Of a DNA stretch of 64,000 nucleotides, positions 25,818 through 36,600 are shown piece after piece. Location: positions 1-64,000 of the forward strand of contig CAZMGV010000002.1 of assembly GCA_964565925.1 (NCBI GenBank). Reading direction: 5' to 3'. The stretch is from CAZMGV01 sp964565925 (GTDB lineage Bacteria > JAGRBM01 > JAHCIT01). The notes beneath the pieces are model-generated. The model was not told where the DNA came from and did not search any database. It saw only the letters and a list, made by a program, of their open reading frames with translations. Both the position numbers and the translations under genes were made by a program. Numbering within the stretch: position 1 is the first letter of the stretch; every line of letters starts with the position of its first letter.

Positions 25818-28800
25818 ATGGCGTTCAGAAGGAAACCCAAACCGCCTGCTCCGGAAGGCGTTGTCCCGGCCGATACCACATCGGCACCGGCGGCTCCGCA
25901 GCGTACCGGCAGACCGTTATGGCTGGTCCGGCGCAAACTGCATGAGGCCCGCTGGCGGCTGCGGGGTGCCGGTTTCGTCCAGACCGTTGTCGCGCTCCTT
26001 TACGGCGCGGGGCTCATCGGTTCGGGGCTCCTGATCGCCTACCCGCTCGCCCGGGATACGAAACTCGGCCTGCCGCTGCTGGTCCTGTCAGCCTGGTTTG
26101 TCGCCGGGATATCGGCGGCCTTCTCGCTCTGGTTTTTCCTGTTCCGCCGGATTCCGGACTATCTGGCTGCGAGCGAAATCGAGCGCCGTCACCCGGAACT
26201 CCACGGAGCCTTCACCAATTCGGTCGAATTCGAGCTGTGGGCCGGCGGCCGCAAGCAGCCCCCCGAAGGCATCGCCTTCGATCTGGCCCACGAAGAACTG
26301 CTGCGCGCCGAAACGCTCGCCGCATCGCTCAGGATCGGCAGCCTCAACCGATGGAAGCCGGTGGGACAATTCGCACTCGGCGCGCTCGTCCCGGCGGCTT
26401 TTCTGGCGGCGCTGTTCGCCTGGAACACTTTTCAGGCCAAACGGGCGTTCGCCACACTGGCGGCTCCGCGGCAGGCCTGGGTCGAGCTCAAGACGGCGTT
26501 CCAGAGCTCTGGCGAGACCTTCGACCGTGCCCGCGTCGCCGGTGTCCGCGTGGAACTCCACTACCCGGACTACCTGAAGCTTCCGCCGGCGACGATCGAG
26601 GCCAGCGACGGCTCCATCGAAGCCATCCGCGGCACCCGGGTTGTTCTGGACGTACGGACGCTCGACCGGATCCGCACGGCCCACATGGAGTTTGCCGAAG
26701 GCGGTTCAGCCCTCACGACCAGGGCCGATTCCCCCAAACCCGTCCTAACCGTCGAGAGCGACAAGGCGGTCAAGGCGGAGTTCGTGCTCGGCACGAGCGG
26801 TTCGCTTTTCGTCTACTACAGCCGCCCCTGGCGGTTCGGTGAAAGCCGCACGCAGCCGTTCCGGATCACGGTCACCGACGACCTGACGCCCCGGGTGGAG
26901 ATGGCTGAGCCCGCCGGAGAGCGGAAAGTGAAACCGACGGACGAAATCGCCGTCCGGTACCACGCCTCCGACGACCACGTGCTGACCGGCATCCAGCTCC
27001 GGGTAACCGGCCGGATCACCGACGAGACGATACCCCTGCCCGCGCCGGAAGCCGGTGCGTCGTCCGTTTCGGGCGACTACACGCTCAATCTTGCGAACCT
27101 GGATCTCGCCGGCGAGGAAGATCTGGAAGTATTCATCGAGGCCGCGGACGACGACACGGTTTCAGGGCCCAAGACCGGATCATCGGCAAAGGCGCGGCTG
27201 CTCCTAAGAGCCGACGAGCGGGAACTCCTGCAACTGCTGGACAATCAGGAGCGTATTCTAGCTGGCATGATCGACTGGCTCGGCACGAATCTGGAAACCT
27301 ATCCGAAGGCCGGTCAGCCCGATACGCCCCGGATCGCGGAAGATTTCACCACGCTCTTTAAACGCGCGCAGGAAGTGGTGGCGGCGCTGGACGAGACCGT
27401 CAAAGCGATGCTCAAGAACCCGCTCTCCGACGAAAACGCCACCGAAGCGCTCGTCAATATCCACAAGGACCTCGCCAAAGAAGCGAAGAAGTTCGAACAG
27501 ACCGGCACCCGGTTCGGGCTCCCGGGCGTCAACCTCTCCAATCCTGCAGGCGCCCAGGTCATGCTGACGACCTCCGCGCAGGGTCAGGTCCCGCCGCTCG
27601 AGAAGCACATCCTGTTCATGGACACGCTGATCTCCAAGCAGCGCCTGGACGAGGCCCTGCGGCCCCGCGAGGAGATCGAGGCCCTCAAGAACCGGATCCG
27701 CGAGCTGATCGAGGATTACAAGAAAACCGGCGACAAGGCGCTCCTCGACCAGATCCGCAAGCTGACCAACCGGCTGAAAGATCTTGTGAACCGTACCCTG
27801 TCGGACGCGGCCAGACGGTTCGACGAGCTGCCCGACGAATTCGTGAACAAGACGGAACAGAAGAAGGACATCCAGGAGATGCAGAAACTCTCCGACCAGC
27901 TGGCCGGGCAGGAGTTCAGCGAGTCCATGTCCGAACTCGAAAACTACCTCGACCACCTGGACGAAACCTTCGGCAACATGGATCTCGCGCGTTCGTCTTT
28001 CGCCGGCGAGGCCTTCTTCAAGGATCTGGGCAAGCTCGCCGAGATGGAAAAGAAGGTCGCCGGTCTCGAGAAAGAACAGAAAGAGATCGTCAAGGAGATC
28101 GAGAAGCAGCGCGGCCAGGATTCCGGCGAACTGTTCTCGAAGGCCGAGCAGGAGAAACTCCACAAGAGCCTGGAAGAAGCCGTCGCCAAGCTGGATAACG
28201 CCAGCCGCCTGCAGACGTCGCAGGAACGGCAGCTGTACCAGAAAATGCAGGCGGCCCGGCAGAAGGGCGACATGCAGCAGCTCCAGAAGCTGCAGCAGGA
28301 AGCCCAGGCGCAGCAGATGCAGCGGATCCCGTCCCGCCTGTCCAATGCCGCCCGGGCGGCCGACAGCGTGAAGAACGAGCTCGATTCGTCGAACATCGGC
28401 GCGGCCCTCGCCACCCTCAAGGCCCTCGAACGGGAGACCCAGAACCTCACCCCGAAGACGAGCGAAAAGGGAGAGAACGGCGAACCGGCCCCCCGCCCCG
28501 AGGTCCAGAAGGCGGGAAAGAACATCTCCGAAGCCGCGTCCATGATCGAGAAGAAAATCGGCGAAGCCAGCAACCGCCAGCCGGGCGGCAAAAACGGGCA
28601 GGGACAGATGGACCGCCTGAGCGAACGGCAGAACCGCGCGCGCAAGCAGGCGGACGAACTCGCCAAGCAGCTTCAGGAAATGGCCAGCGGTTCCCCCATG
28701 ATCCCGGGCGACAGCGGTCCGGAGATGGAATCCGCTTCGTCCGAAATGGGCGAAAGCTCGCAGCAGATCGGCGGCGGCAGGCCGCAGGCCGCCCTCAGTC

Positions 28801-29114
28801 CGTCGGCGTCGGCCAGCAGCCGGCTGCAGGGAATCCGCCAGGGACTGAGCGAAGCGCGCCAGCGCATGCAGAACGGCATGCAGCCCGGCGGCAATTCGCC
28901 GGGCGGATCGTCGCCGGGCGGCCGCAAGGGCGGACGGGGCGGAGGCAAGGACGGTGACGGCACCGATCCTTTCGATTCCAAGGTCGAGATCCCGAAGGCG
29001 GACGAGTTCCGGTCCAGAAACAAGGACGAGATCATCGATTCGATGAAGGAACCGGCGCCCAAGTCCTACAATCCCCAGAACCGCGACTACTACAAGAACC
29101 TCATGCAGAACTGA
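25818..29114 (+). CDS. DUF4175 family membrane protein with long coiled coil
   Basis: 1098 residues of the DUF4175 type. Two transmembrane helices lie at about 51-76 and 84-109 and a third at about 183-204. A periplasmic beta-rich part follows (about 250-470), then a very long, charged, Gln/Glu/Lys-rich coiled-coil region (about 580-960), with a Gly/Ser/Pro/Gln-rich tail. The ATG at 25818 begins the basic N-terminus before the first helix. It follows nadD by eight bases and precedes the PQQ dehydrogenase gene by eight bases. The family is uncharacterised; envelope organisation is plausible because of the membrane-anchored coiled coil. Confidence 0.8.
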   Translation: MAFRRKPKPPAPEGVVPADTTSAPAAPQRTGRPLWLVRRKLHEARWRLRGAGFVQTVVALLYGAGLIGSGLLIAYPLARDTKLGLPLLVLSAWFVAGISAAFSLWFFLFRRIPDYLAASEIERRHPELHGAFTNSVEFELWAGGRKQPPEGIAFDLAHEELLRAETLAASLRIGSLNRWKPVGQFALGALVPAAFLAALFAWNTFQAKRAFATLAAPRQAWVELKTAFQSSGETFDRARVAGVRVELHYPDYLKLPPATIEASDGSIEAIRGTRVVLDVRTLDRIRTAHMEFAEGGSALTTRADSPKPVLTVESDKAVKAEFVLGTSGSLFVYYSRPWRFGESRTQPFRITVTDDLTPRVEMAEPAGERKVKPTDEIAVRYHASDDHVLTGIQLRVTGRITDETIPLPAPEAGASSVSGDYTLNLANLDLAGEEDLEVFIEAADDDTVSGPKTGSSAKARLLLRADERELLQLLDNQERILAGMIDWLGTNLETYPKAGQPDTPRIAEDFTTLFKRAQEVVAALDETVKAMLKNPLSDENATEALVNIHKDLAKEAKKFEQTGTRFGLPGVNLSNPAGAQVMLTTSAQGQVPPLEKHILFMDTLISKQRLDEALRPREEIEALKNRIRELIEDYKKTGDKALLDQIRKLTNRLKDLVNRTLSDAARRFDELPDEFVNKTEQKKDIQEMQKLSDQLAGQEFSESMSELENYLDHLDETFGNMDLARSSFAGEAFFKDLGKLAEMEKKVAGLEKEQKEIVKEIEKQRGQDSGELFSKAEQEKLHKSLEEAVAKLDNASRLQTSQERQLYQKMQAARQKGDMQQLQKLQQEAQAQQMQRIPSRLSNAARAADSVKNELDSSNIGAALATLKALERETQNLTPKTSEKGENGEPAPRPEVQKAGKNISEAASMIEKKIGEASNRQPGGKNGQGQMDRLSERQNRARKQADELAKQLQEMASGSPMIPGDSGPEMESASSEMGESSQQIGGGRPQAALSPSASASSRLQGIRQGLSEARQRMQNGMQPGGNSPGGSSPGGRKGGRGGGKDGDGTDPFDSKVEIPKADEFRSRNKDEIIDSMKEPAPKSYNPQNRDYYKNLMQN

Positions 29115-29122
29115 GACATGCC

Positions 29123-31234
29123 TTGAACCGCTCTCTGTTCCGCATGCTCATCGTGACAATCGGCGTTCTCTGCCTGAACCGCTGCCAGCCGTCGCCGCAG
29201 ACCCGCCACCGCGCACCTGACGGCGGCGAACCCACCGGCACCTGCCGGGGTCCCGAATCGGCCGACACCACTACCGGTTATACCGTCGAACCCGCTTTCC
29301 CCGGCCTTCCCGGCATCGACAATCCGACCGGCCTCGCCCAGCGGCCGGGCGACAACAGCCGCTGGTACGCCATCGAGAAGAACTTCGGAGTGGTCCGGTT
29401 CGACAACAGCTCCGGTGCCGACACGCTGACCGCCGTCATCGACCTGACGGACCGGATGCTGACCGATAACAACGAGTTCGGTCTGGTGGGCATCGTGTTC
29501 CATCCGGATTTCGCGGAGAACGGATATCTCTATGCCGCCTATACCGCCGTGGGGAATCCGGCCGATCAGGAGCTGAGACTATCCCGTTTCACGTCAGGCG
29601 ACGGCGGCGATACCTTCGACCGGAATACCGAGATTATACTGCTCACTATCCAGCTTCCCACCAATTACCACCATGGCGGAAAGATGGCGTTCGGACCCGA
29701 CGGTTATTTATATATCGCCGTCGGCGACGGAGGCCCCCAGGGCGACCCCCAGAACAACGCCCAGAATCTCGACCTTCTGCTCGGCAAGATGCTGCGGATC
29801 GATGTCGACTCCGGATCGCCCTACGGCATTCCCGGCAACAATCCGTTCGCCGCCGGGGGCACCGATCCCGACGGGGGACTTCCCGAAATATTCGCCTGGG
29901 GGTTCCGCAACCCCTGGCAGTGGAGCTTCGACCGCCTGACCGGCGACCTCTGGCTGGGAGATGTCGGCTGGGATCACTGGGAAGAGATCGACCGTGTCGA
30001 GATCGGCCATAACTACGGGTGGAACATCGTCGAAGGGAACATCTGCCCGGACCCCGACGTCTGCGACCTGACGGGGCTGACACCCCCCGTCTACAGTTTT
30101 TCCCACCTGGAAGGTTCGTCCGTCACCGGCGGATATGTGTACCGCGGGGAAAACTTCCCCGATCTCCAGGGTGCCTATATTTACGGGGATTTCGAGACCG
30201 GCAGGATCTCGGCCCTCAACGATCCCTACTCGGCGCCGCTGAACGCCGAACTGGTACCCCTCACCGGCACATTTATTTCGACCTTCGCCGAGGACCAGAA
30301 CGGCGAGATTTACTTCACTTCGTACAGTGACGGCGCCGTCTACCGGCTGGAGAAGTCCGAAGCGTCCGGGACCGGAGAGGTCCTCACCAGACTGTCCGAA
30401 ACCTTCTGCGTGAACATGACCGACCCGGCCGTACCGCAGGAGCACATGATCCCGTATACGCTCAACACGCCGCTGTGGTCCGACGGAGCCCAGAAGGAGC
30501 GGTTCGTCTACGTGCCCCCGGACACGACCGTCACCGTCTCGGACGACGGCGACTGGCACTTTCCGGTGGGCAGCATCTTCGTGAAAAACTTCCATCTTGA
30601 CGGCAGTATTATCGAAACCCGCCTGCTGGTGCGGAAACCGGGCGGAATCTGGACCGGATACAGCTACCAGTGGAACCACGCAGGCACGGAAGCGACGCTC
30701 CTGACCGAAGGGAAAACCGTCACCGTCGGCGATCAGGAGTGGCAGTATCCCTCCCCGGCCGCCTGTTTCCGGTGCCACACGCCGGCGGCCGGATTCACCC
30801 TGGGGCCGGAGACGGCCCAGCTGAACCGTACGGCGAACTATCCGGCTGAAAACCAGCTGCTGACACTGCCCGGGTGGCTCACGATCTCGCCGGCGCTCTC
30901 CGGCGACCCCGCCGATTACCCCCGGATGTACAGCCTCGACGACAACGAGGCGGCCCTTGGACCAAGGGCGCGCAGCTGGCTGCATGCCAACTGCTCCCAT
31001 TGCCACCGCCCGGAAACCGGAATTGCCAACATGGATCTCCGGTACCCGACATCGCTCATCGAAACGGGAATCTGCGGCGTCATCGCTCCCGGAGACCCGG
31101 ATAACTCTTACCTGCTCCAGCGGATTGAAAACGCCGAAATGCCGCCGCTCGCGGTCTCGATCCCCGACCCGGATGCCGTCAGCGTTATTTCGGACTGGAT
31201 CACTTCACTGACGCCCGCGGATTGCGGCGAATAG
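29123..31234 (+). CDS. PQQ-dependent sugar dehydrogenase fused to a di-haem cytochrome c
   Basis: 703 residues. About 50-400 is a soluble-type glucose/sorbosone dehydrogenase propeller (pfam GSDH-like), with LVGIVFHPDFAENGYLYAAY, YHHGGKMAFGPDGYLYIAVG, FAWGFRNPWQWSFD and GWNIVEG. About 420-700 is an SO_2930/TIGR03806-type di-haem domain with YTLNTPLWSDGAQKERFVY, CFRCH (548-552) and CSHCH (624-628). The fusion would pass electrons from PQQ oxidation of a sugar or alcohol directly to haem in the periplasm. The start is TTG at 29123; ATG at 29144 would shorten the signal sequence to LIVTIGVLCL. A typical lipobox is not seen. It converges with the AAA gene three bases away. Confidence 0.85.
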   Translation: MNRSLFRMLIVTIGVLCLNRCQPSPQTRHRAPDGGEPTGTCRGPESADTTTGYTVEPAFPGLPGIDNPTGLAQRPGDNSRWYAIEKNFGVVRFDNSSGADTLTAVIDLTDRMLTDNNEFGLVGIVFHPDFAENGYLYAAYTAVGNPADQELRLSRFTSGDGGDTFDRNTEIILLTIQLPTNYHHGGKMAFGPDGYLYIAVGDGGPQGDPQNNAQNLDLLLGKMLRIDVDSGSPYGIPGNNPFAAGGTDPDGGLPEIFAWGFRNPWQWSFDRLTGDLWLGDVGWDHWEEIDRVEIGHNYGWNIVEGNICPDPDVCDLTGLTPPVYSFSHLEGSSVTGGYVYRGENFPDLQGAYIYGDFETGRISALNDPYSAPLNAELVPLTGTFISTFAEDQNGEIYFTSYSDGAVYRLEKSEASGTGEVLTRLSETFCVNMTDPAVPQEHMIPYTLNTPLWSDGAQKERFVYVPPDTTVTVSDDGDWHFPVGSIFVKNFHLDGSIIETRLLVRKPGGIWTGYSYQWNHAGTEATLLTEGKTVTVGDQEWQYPSPAACFRCHTPAAGFTLGPETAQLNRTANYPAENQLLTLPGWLTISPALSGDPADYPRMYSLDDNEAALGPRARSWLHANCSHCHRPETGIANMDLRYPTSLIETGICGVIAPGDPDNSYLLQRIENAEMPPLAVSIPDPDAVSVISDWITSLTPADCGE

Positions 31235-31237
31235 CCT

Positions 31238-32722
31238 TCAGCTCGCCCTGACGGTCCGGCCCATGGCCCAGGTGCGGAGCGCGTCGACTTTCTCGCGCAT
31301 GACAACCGATAGCGGGTGCGTGTTGGCCAGCTCTTCCAGGATATAGGCGGTCGTCAGCTTCCGTTCGGGCGCGTCGAACGCCCGGTAGAGCGCGCCGACA
31401 ATCGCCTGCTCGATCTCCGCGCCCGAAAATCCGTCGGAAGCCTCGACGAGTTTAGAAATGTCGAACTCCTTCGGATCCCGCTTGCGGCCTTCCAGATGCG
31501 CCCGGAGTATTTCCTCGCGTTCGACCGGATCCGGAAGGTCGATAAAGAAGATCTCGTCGAACCGGCCCTTGCGGAGCAGTTCCGCCGGCAGCCCGTCGAT
31601 ATTGTTGGACGTCGCCACGAGGAACACCCGTGACGTTCGTTCCTGCATCCAGGTCAGCAGATAGCCGAGCAGGCGGCTCGACAGGCCGCCGTCCATCTCG
31701 TCGATCTGGATGCCTTTCTCGATCTCGTCCAGCCACAGGACGCAGGGCGCAGTATTTTCGGCGATCTCGATGGCGCGCTGGAGATTGCGTTCCGTCTCGC
31801 CTACGTATTTGTCGCGGATCCGGCCGAGATCGAGCTTGAGCAGCGGCAGGCTCCACTCGTGCGCGATCACCCGGGCGGCGAGCGACTTGCCGCAGCCCTG
31901 AACGCCAGTCAGGAGCAGGCCCTTGGGCGGCGTCAGGCCGAAGGCTTCGGCTTCGCGCGACACCAGCGCCGAGCGGCGGCGGGCGAGCCAGCTTTTCAGG
32001 TTTTTCATCCCGCCCAGGCGAACCTGCGCGGCCTGCGTCTCCACGAACTCGACGACGCCGTCTTCCTCGAACAGCTTGCGCTTCTCGACCATGAGCTGCA
32101 TCAGGTCTTTCGCGTCGAGTCTGGAATCCTCGATCACCAGTTTCGTGAGAATCCGCTCCACTTCGGGCAGCGTCAGCCCCTGGAACCGGCGCGCCAGTTC
32201 GGCATATTCCGGCTTGCTCAGCTTGAACTCGAACGGATGCTCTTTCTTGAGTTCCAGCAGTGTGCTCTGGATCGTCTGCTGGATTTCCGCCAGCGACGGC
32301 GCCTCGATCTCGATCTGGGCGACTTCGGACGCAAGGGCCGGCGGAATTTTGAGGTCCGGGCCGATCATCGTGATCGTGCTGCCCGCCTTTCGGAACTGTC
32401 TCGCGACCCGCTGGAGCAGTTCGATCACCTTGGGATCGTCCAGATAGTGGTCGAGCTGGCGGAAGTCGTAGACCGTCTTCATCGCGATCGTTTCGATGAA
32501 CTTGAGCGCCTCGACCACGTCCTGCTTGTGTTCGTACACGTAGTCGCCGTCGGCGCCCTTGAGGCCGTCTACCGGATCCCAGCTGAGCAGCCGGATGTCG
32601 GCCGCCCGGCAGGCGCGGGTGAGAAGCTCCTCGCCGCGCTCGCGGCTCCGGCTGTCCAGCACCAGAACCGGATACCGGGAAAGAAGCAGTGTTTTTATCT
32701 CGGTAACCTGATCGAGGGACAT
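31238..32722 (-). CDS. AAA-family ATPase (Ycf46-like)
   Basis: 494-residue cytosolic ATPase. Residues about 1-240 are a helical N-domain. The AAA module follows, with Walker A GVQGCGKS near 275, Walker B CVLWLDEIEKG near 330, the second region of homology (VATSNNIDGLPAELLRKGRFD with the arginine finger) and a small helical lid (GFSGAEIEQAIVGALYRAF). The organisation matches Ycf46-like proteins of bacteria and plastids, whose role is unclear. The ATG at 32722 was chosen over an upstream TTG at 32761. It is transcribed divergently from the HtrA-like gene. Confidence 0.88.
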   Translation of the reverse strand: MSLDQVTEIKTLLLSRYPVLVLDSRSRERGEELLTRACRAADIRLLSWDPVDGLKGADGDYVYEHKQDVVEALKFIETIAMKTVYDFRQLDHYLDDPKVIELLQRVARQFRKAGSTITMIGPDLKIPPALASEVAQIEIEAPSLAEIQQTIQSTLLELKKEHPFEFKLSKPEYAELARRFQGLTLPEVERILTKLVIEDSRLDAKDLMQLMVEKRKLFEEDGVVEFVETQAAQVRLGGMKNLKSWLARRRSALVSREAEAFGLTPPKGLLLTGVQGCGKSLAARVIAHEWSLPLLKLDLGRIRDKYVGETERNLQRAIEIAENTAPCVLWLDEIEKGIQIDEMDGGLSSRLLGYLLTWMQERTSRVFLVATSNNIDGLPAELLRKGRFDEIFFIDLPDPVEREEILRAHLEGRKRDPKEFDISKLVEASDGFSGAEIEQAIVGALYRAFDAPERKLTTAYILEELANTHPLSVVMREKVDALRTWAMGRTVRAS

Positions 32723-32949
32723 CCGGCGGGGGCCAATCTGCGCGGGGTCGCGCCTGAACAACGTTATGGTTTCGTCCGTGGTTTCAGGCAGTTAGCCTAG
32801 GCGATCCTCTTGCGGAATTCACGCCATATCTGTCCACCTTGTCTGCGTTCGAATCGTCGTTACGTCATCTGGATGCGGTTCCGGATAAAGGTCTCCGGAT
32901 ACTGCTCAGACACGACTGTTAGTACCGCCACGGTACCGGAGGCCGCCTC

Positions 32950-33990
<1,041 letters not shown>

Positions 33991-34009
33991 TACTGCCCCG
34001 CAGGAACAG

Positions 34010-34109
34010 ACTCATCCGGCCTCCGGCCACCTTCCCTATATATAGGGAAGGCGCACTATGACAGCCCTCTCTACTTTGTAGAGAGGGTGCCCCGGAGGGG
34101 CGGGTGAGT
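34010..34109. repeat. Palindromic intergenic repeat, copy A
   Basis: About 100 bases able to form a three-way structure. Imperfect outer arms (ACTCATCCGGCCTCCGG / CCGGAGGGGCGGGTGAGT) enclose two perfect hairpins: TTCCCTATA-TATAGGGAA and CCCTCTCTAC-TTT-GTAGAGAGGG. It begins 20 bases after the protease stop codon and shares its architecture with copy B. Confidence 0.7.
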
Positions 34110-34227
34110 CCGTCCCCGAAGGGCCGGTACCGTAAACCCCTGTTGCCAGCAGCGGGTTTAAGGCTATTCAGTTTTCAAGGACCTATCGCGGCATGCGGGG
34201 TTTCAGGCCACCGAGCCGCCTTTTCGC

Positions 34228-34330
34228 AACTAACCCCTGTCCTTCGGACATCCCCTTCCAGAGGAAGGGGACCCACCGAATTCGCCCCCTTCCCTTGGAA
34301 GGGGGTGCCGCGAAGCGGCGGGGGTTAGTT
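34228..34330. repeat. Palindromic intergenic repeat, copy B
   Basis: 103 bases with perfect 10-bp outer arms AACTAACCCC / GGGGTTAGTT. Inside are TGTCC-TTC-GGACA, CCCCTTCC-AGA-GGAAGGGG, CCCCCTTCC-CTT-GGAAGGGGG and GCCGC-GAA-GCGGC. Same plan as copy A (outer stem, two pyrimidine/purine hairpins, GGGTGCC before the closing arm), so the two are members of one repeat class. Confidence 0.75.
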
Positions 34331-34782
34331 ACTGCCCTCTCCGGGGAACTCCGCCCCTGCTCACGTGGTGGACCCACGCGACAGCGGCGCGACCGGGAAG
34401 GACTTCACTGGATCCGGGGCCCGCTCATCGCGGTCGCCCGGACCTGAGCTCACCTCCGGCTTCGTACTACCTCACGCCCTTTGGGGCCCTCGGTTTCCGG
34501 CTCCGGATGGAGACTTACCTTCACCCACTATTAATAGCGGCCCTAAAAACGCGATCCAGTATTAACGCGAAAACGGCACGCAACTTCGCGGAAGGGTTCA
34601 GGATAAATATTTTGCTTGGTCCATTTCCGGGTGCGCCTGAAAGGGCTGATTTTCGAGTCAACTGCGAAAACCGCAGTCCCAGGCCCAGCTTGGGTCAGCT
34701 TGGTCCATTTAGGGCCAAAACGGCGGTTTTATGGGGAACGAGAGGTTGATATAAATGTCATTGGCGTGCCCGTCTCGCCGCC
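34331..34782. other. Gene-free interval with no assigned function
   Basis: About 450 bases between copy B and the acyl-CoA ligase stop codon. I see no convincing reading frame, RNA gene or terminator. GCTTGGTCCATTT occurs twice (near 34613 and 34688). Base composition falls toward AT around 34540-34640. Confidence 0.5.
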
Positions 34783-36438
34783 CTACCCCTGCACGCCCAG
34801 CTTCTCCAGCGCGATCTTTTTGGCCCAGCGGTAGTCGGCCTTGCCGGCGGGGCTCCTGACCATCTCGTCCACGTAGATCACCGCCTTGGGCAGCTTGTAT
34901 TTGGAGAGCTGCTGGGAGCAGTGCGCGGCGAAATCCTCCGGCGTCGGGCGCTCGGAGCCTCGCGGCTGGATGACGGCGGTTACCTGCTCGACCCACTTGG
35001 GGTGCGGCGTGCCGACGACGACCACGTCGTAGACGGCCGGGTGGGACTTGAGCGCCTTCTCGACCTCTTCGGGGTAGATTTTTTCGCCGCCCGTGTTGAT
35101 AGACTGCGAGCCGCGGCCGAACACCCGCACGAGGCCGTCGGCGTCCCAGGCGGCGTGATCGCCGGGGACCGACCAGCGGACGCCGTCGATCGTGACGAAG
35201 GTCTTGGACGTTTTCACTTCGTCGTTCAGATACCCCAGCGGAATGAGCCCCTTGCGCACGAGCCAGCCGGTCTCGGGGTCGCCCGGCTTGAGCAGCCGCG
35301 TGAGTTCGCTGTCCGCCACGGCCGAGAGCGGGTCCATCTGGAACCGGTTCGAGTCGCCCGGGTTCTTGCCCTCCACCACGATCCCCTGCGCGCCGCTCTC
35401 GGACGAGCCGATGGCGTCGCGCACCATCGTGCCGGGGAACTTCTCCCGCAGCATCACCTTGTATTTGGGCGACAGGATCGCGCCGCCGGAGCCCAGGATT
35501 TTCAGGCTTTTCAGGTCATAGGTCTTCTTTTCCATCTGCTCGAGGATCGGCACGGCAAAAGCGTCGCCGATCATTAGCGTGACGGTGGCTTTCTCGCGCT
35601 CGATAACGCTCAAGAATTCGTCCGCGTCGAACCGGTCGGGATTGTCCTGGATGATGACCGTGCCGCCGCCGTTGAGCGTCGTGAACGCCACCCAGTGCGA
35701 CGCGCCGTGCATGAACGGCGGATACGGAAACGCCCGCAGCATCGGCCCCAGCCCCTTAGCGAGCTGGATCATCTGCGCCACCGAGTCGAGCCGCTGGCCG
35801 GTCGGCAGCGTGCCGCCCATGGCGGCGAAGAAAATATCCTCCTGCCGCCAGAGCACGCCCTTGGGCATGCCGGTGGTGCCGCCCGTGTAGAGAACGTAGA
35901 GGTCCTCCGACGACGGCGTGCAGTCCGGTTTGGTGTCCGGCGAGACGGCCAGCGTGTCTTCGTAGTCCACGGCGCCGGGGAGCAGCTTGTTGTGGCTGTC
36001 GTCGGCCACCTGCAGAAGGACTTTCAGGTCCGGCAGCTTCGGCAGCACCGCGGCCAGTACCGGCGCGAACCGGGCGTGGTAGATGATCGCCTTCGCCCTG
36101 GAATCTTTCAGCAGGTATTCCAGCTCGTCCGCCACGTAGCGGTAGTTCACGTTGAACGGGGCGCAGCGGGCCATCCACGAGCCCATCATCCCTTCCAGAT
36201 ATTCGTTGCCGTTAAAAAGGTAGACCGCGACGTGGTCCTGGCCGGACTCCCAGTTCTTCAGTTTCGACCGTTCGGTGACCTTCCCCAGCCCCCTGGACCG
36301 GAGGTAGTTGGCGAGCCGGCGTGAGCGGCCCCGGAAATCGTCATAGGTCAGTTCCAGGTCGCGGAACTTGATCGCCGTCCGCTCGGGGAAGGCGTCTGCC
36401 AGCTGTTCGCACATGTTGGGGAAACAGAATTCGGACAT
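34783..36438 (-). CDS. Acyl-CoA synthetase (AMP-dependent ligase)
   Basis: 551-residue ANL-superfamily enzyme activating a carboxylic acid to its CoA thioester through an acyl-adenylate. Motifs: YTGGTTGMPKGVLWRQED (P-loop), GSGGAILSPKYK, GSSESGAQG, the A8 hinge FGRGSQSINTGGEKIYPEEV and the C-terminal lysine motif SPAGKADYRWAK. It resembles FadD-type ligases linked to long-chain or steroid side-chain acids. AGGAG precedes the ATG by about eight bases. It is divergent from a hydratase-2 gene; the two share a palindromic promoter site, suggesting joint control in fatty-acid or sterol catabolism. Confidence 0.92.
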   Translation of the reverse strand: MSEFCFPNMCEQLADAFPERTAIKFRDLELTYDDFRGRSRRLANYLRSRGLGKVTERSKLKNWESGQDHVAVYLFNGNEYLEGMMGSWMARCAPFNVNYRYVADELEYLLKDSRAKAIIYHARFAPVLAAVLPKLPDLKVLLQVADDSHNKLLPGAVDYEDTLAVSPDTKPDCTPSSEDLYVLYTGGTTGMPKGVLWRQEDIFFAAMGGTLPTGQRLDSVAQMIQLAKGLGPMLRAFPYPPFMHGASHWVAFTTLNGGGTVIIQDNPDRFDADEFLSVIEREKATVTLMIGDAFAVPILEQMEKKTYDLKSLKILGSGGAILSPKYKVMLREKFPGTMVRDAIGSSESGAQGIVVEGKNPGDSNRFQMDPLSAVADSELTRLLKPGDPETGWLVRKGLIPLGYLNDEVKTSKTFVTIDGVRWSVPGDHAAWDADGLVRVFGRGSQSINTGGEKIYPEEVEKALKSHPAVYDVVVVGTPHPKWVEQVTAVIQPRGSERPTPEDFAAHCSQQLSKYKLPKAVIYVDEMVRSPAGKADYRWAKKIALEKLGVQG

Positions 36439-36521
36439 CTCGTGGCTCCTGTGGCGGCAATCGGGGCGGCGCCGGTTTCGCTTTACAAAACCCGTCCGCC
36501 GGGGTAGTTATTTGCCGCCGA

Positions 36522-36537
36522 TTGACTCGCCAGTCAA
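36522..36537. promoter_or_regulatory. Palindromic operator overlapping divergent -35 elements
   Basis: TTGACT-N4-AGTCAA. Because it is palindromic, each strand offers a TTGACT -35-like hexamer: toward the hydratase gene with a weak TGTTTT 17 bases later, and toward the ligase gene. A dimeric repressor bound here would shut both genes. The regulator is not encoded in the window. Confidence 0.5.
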
Positions 36538-36600
36538 CACGCTGTGTTTTGATGGGGCGGGCGGTCAGGCCCAACAACTACTCCTGGAGGAGATCAGCCC

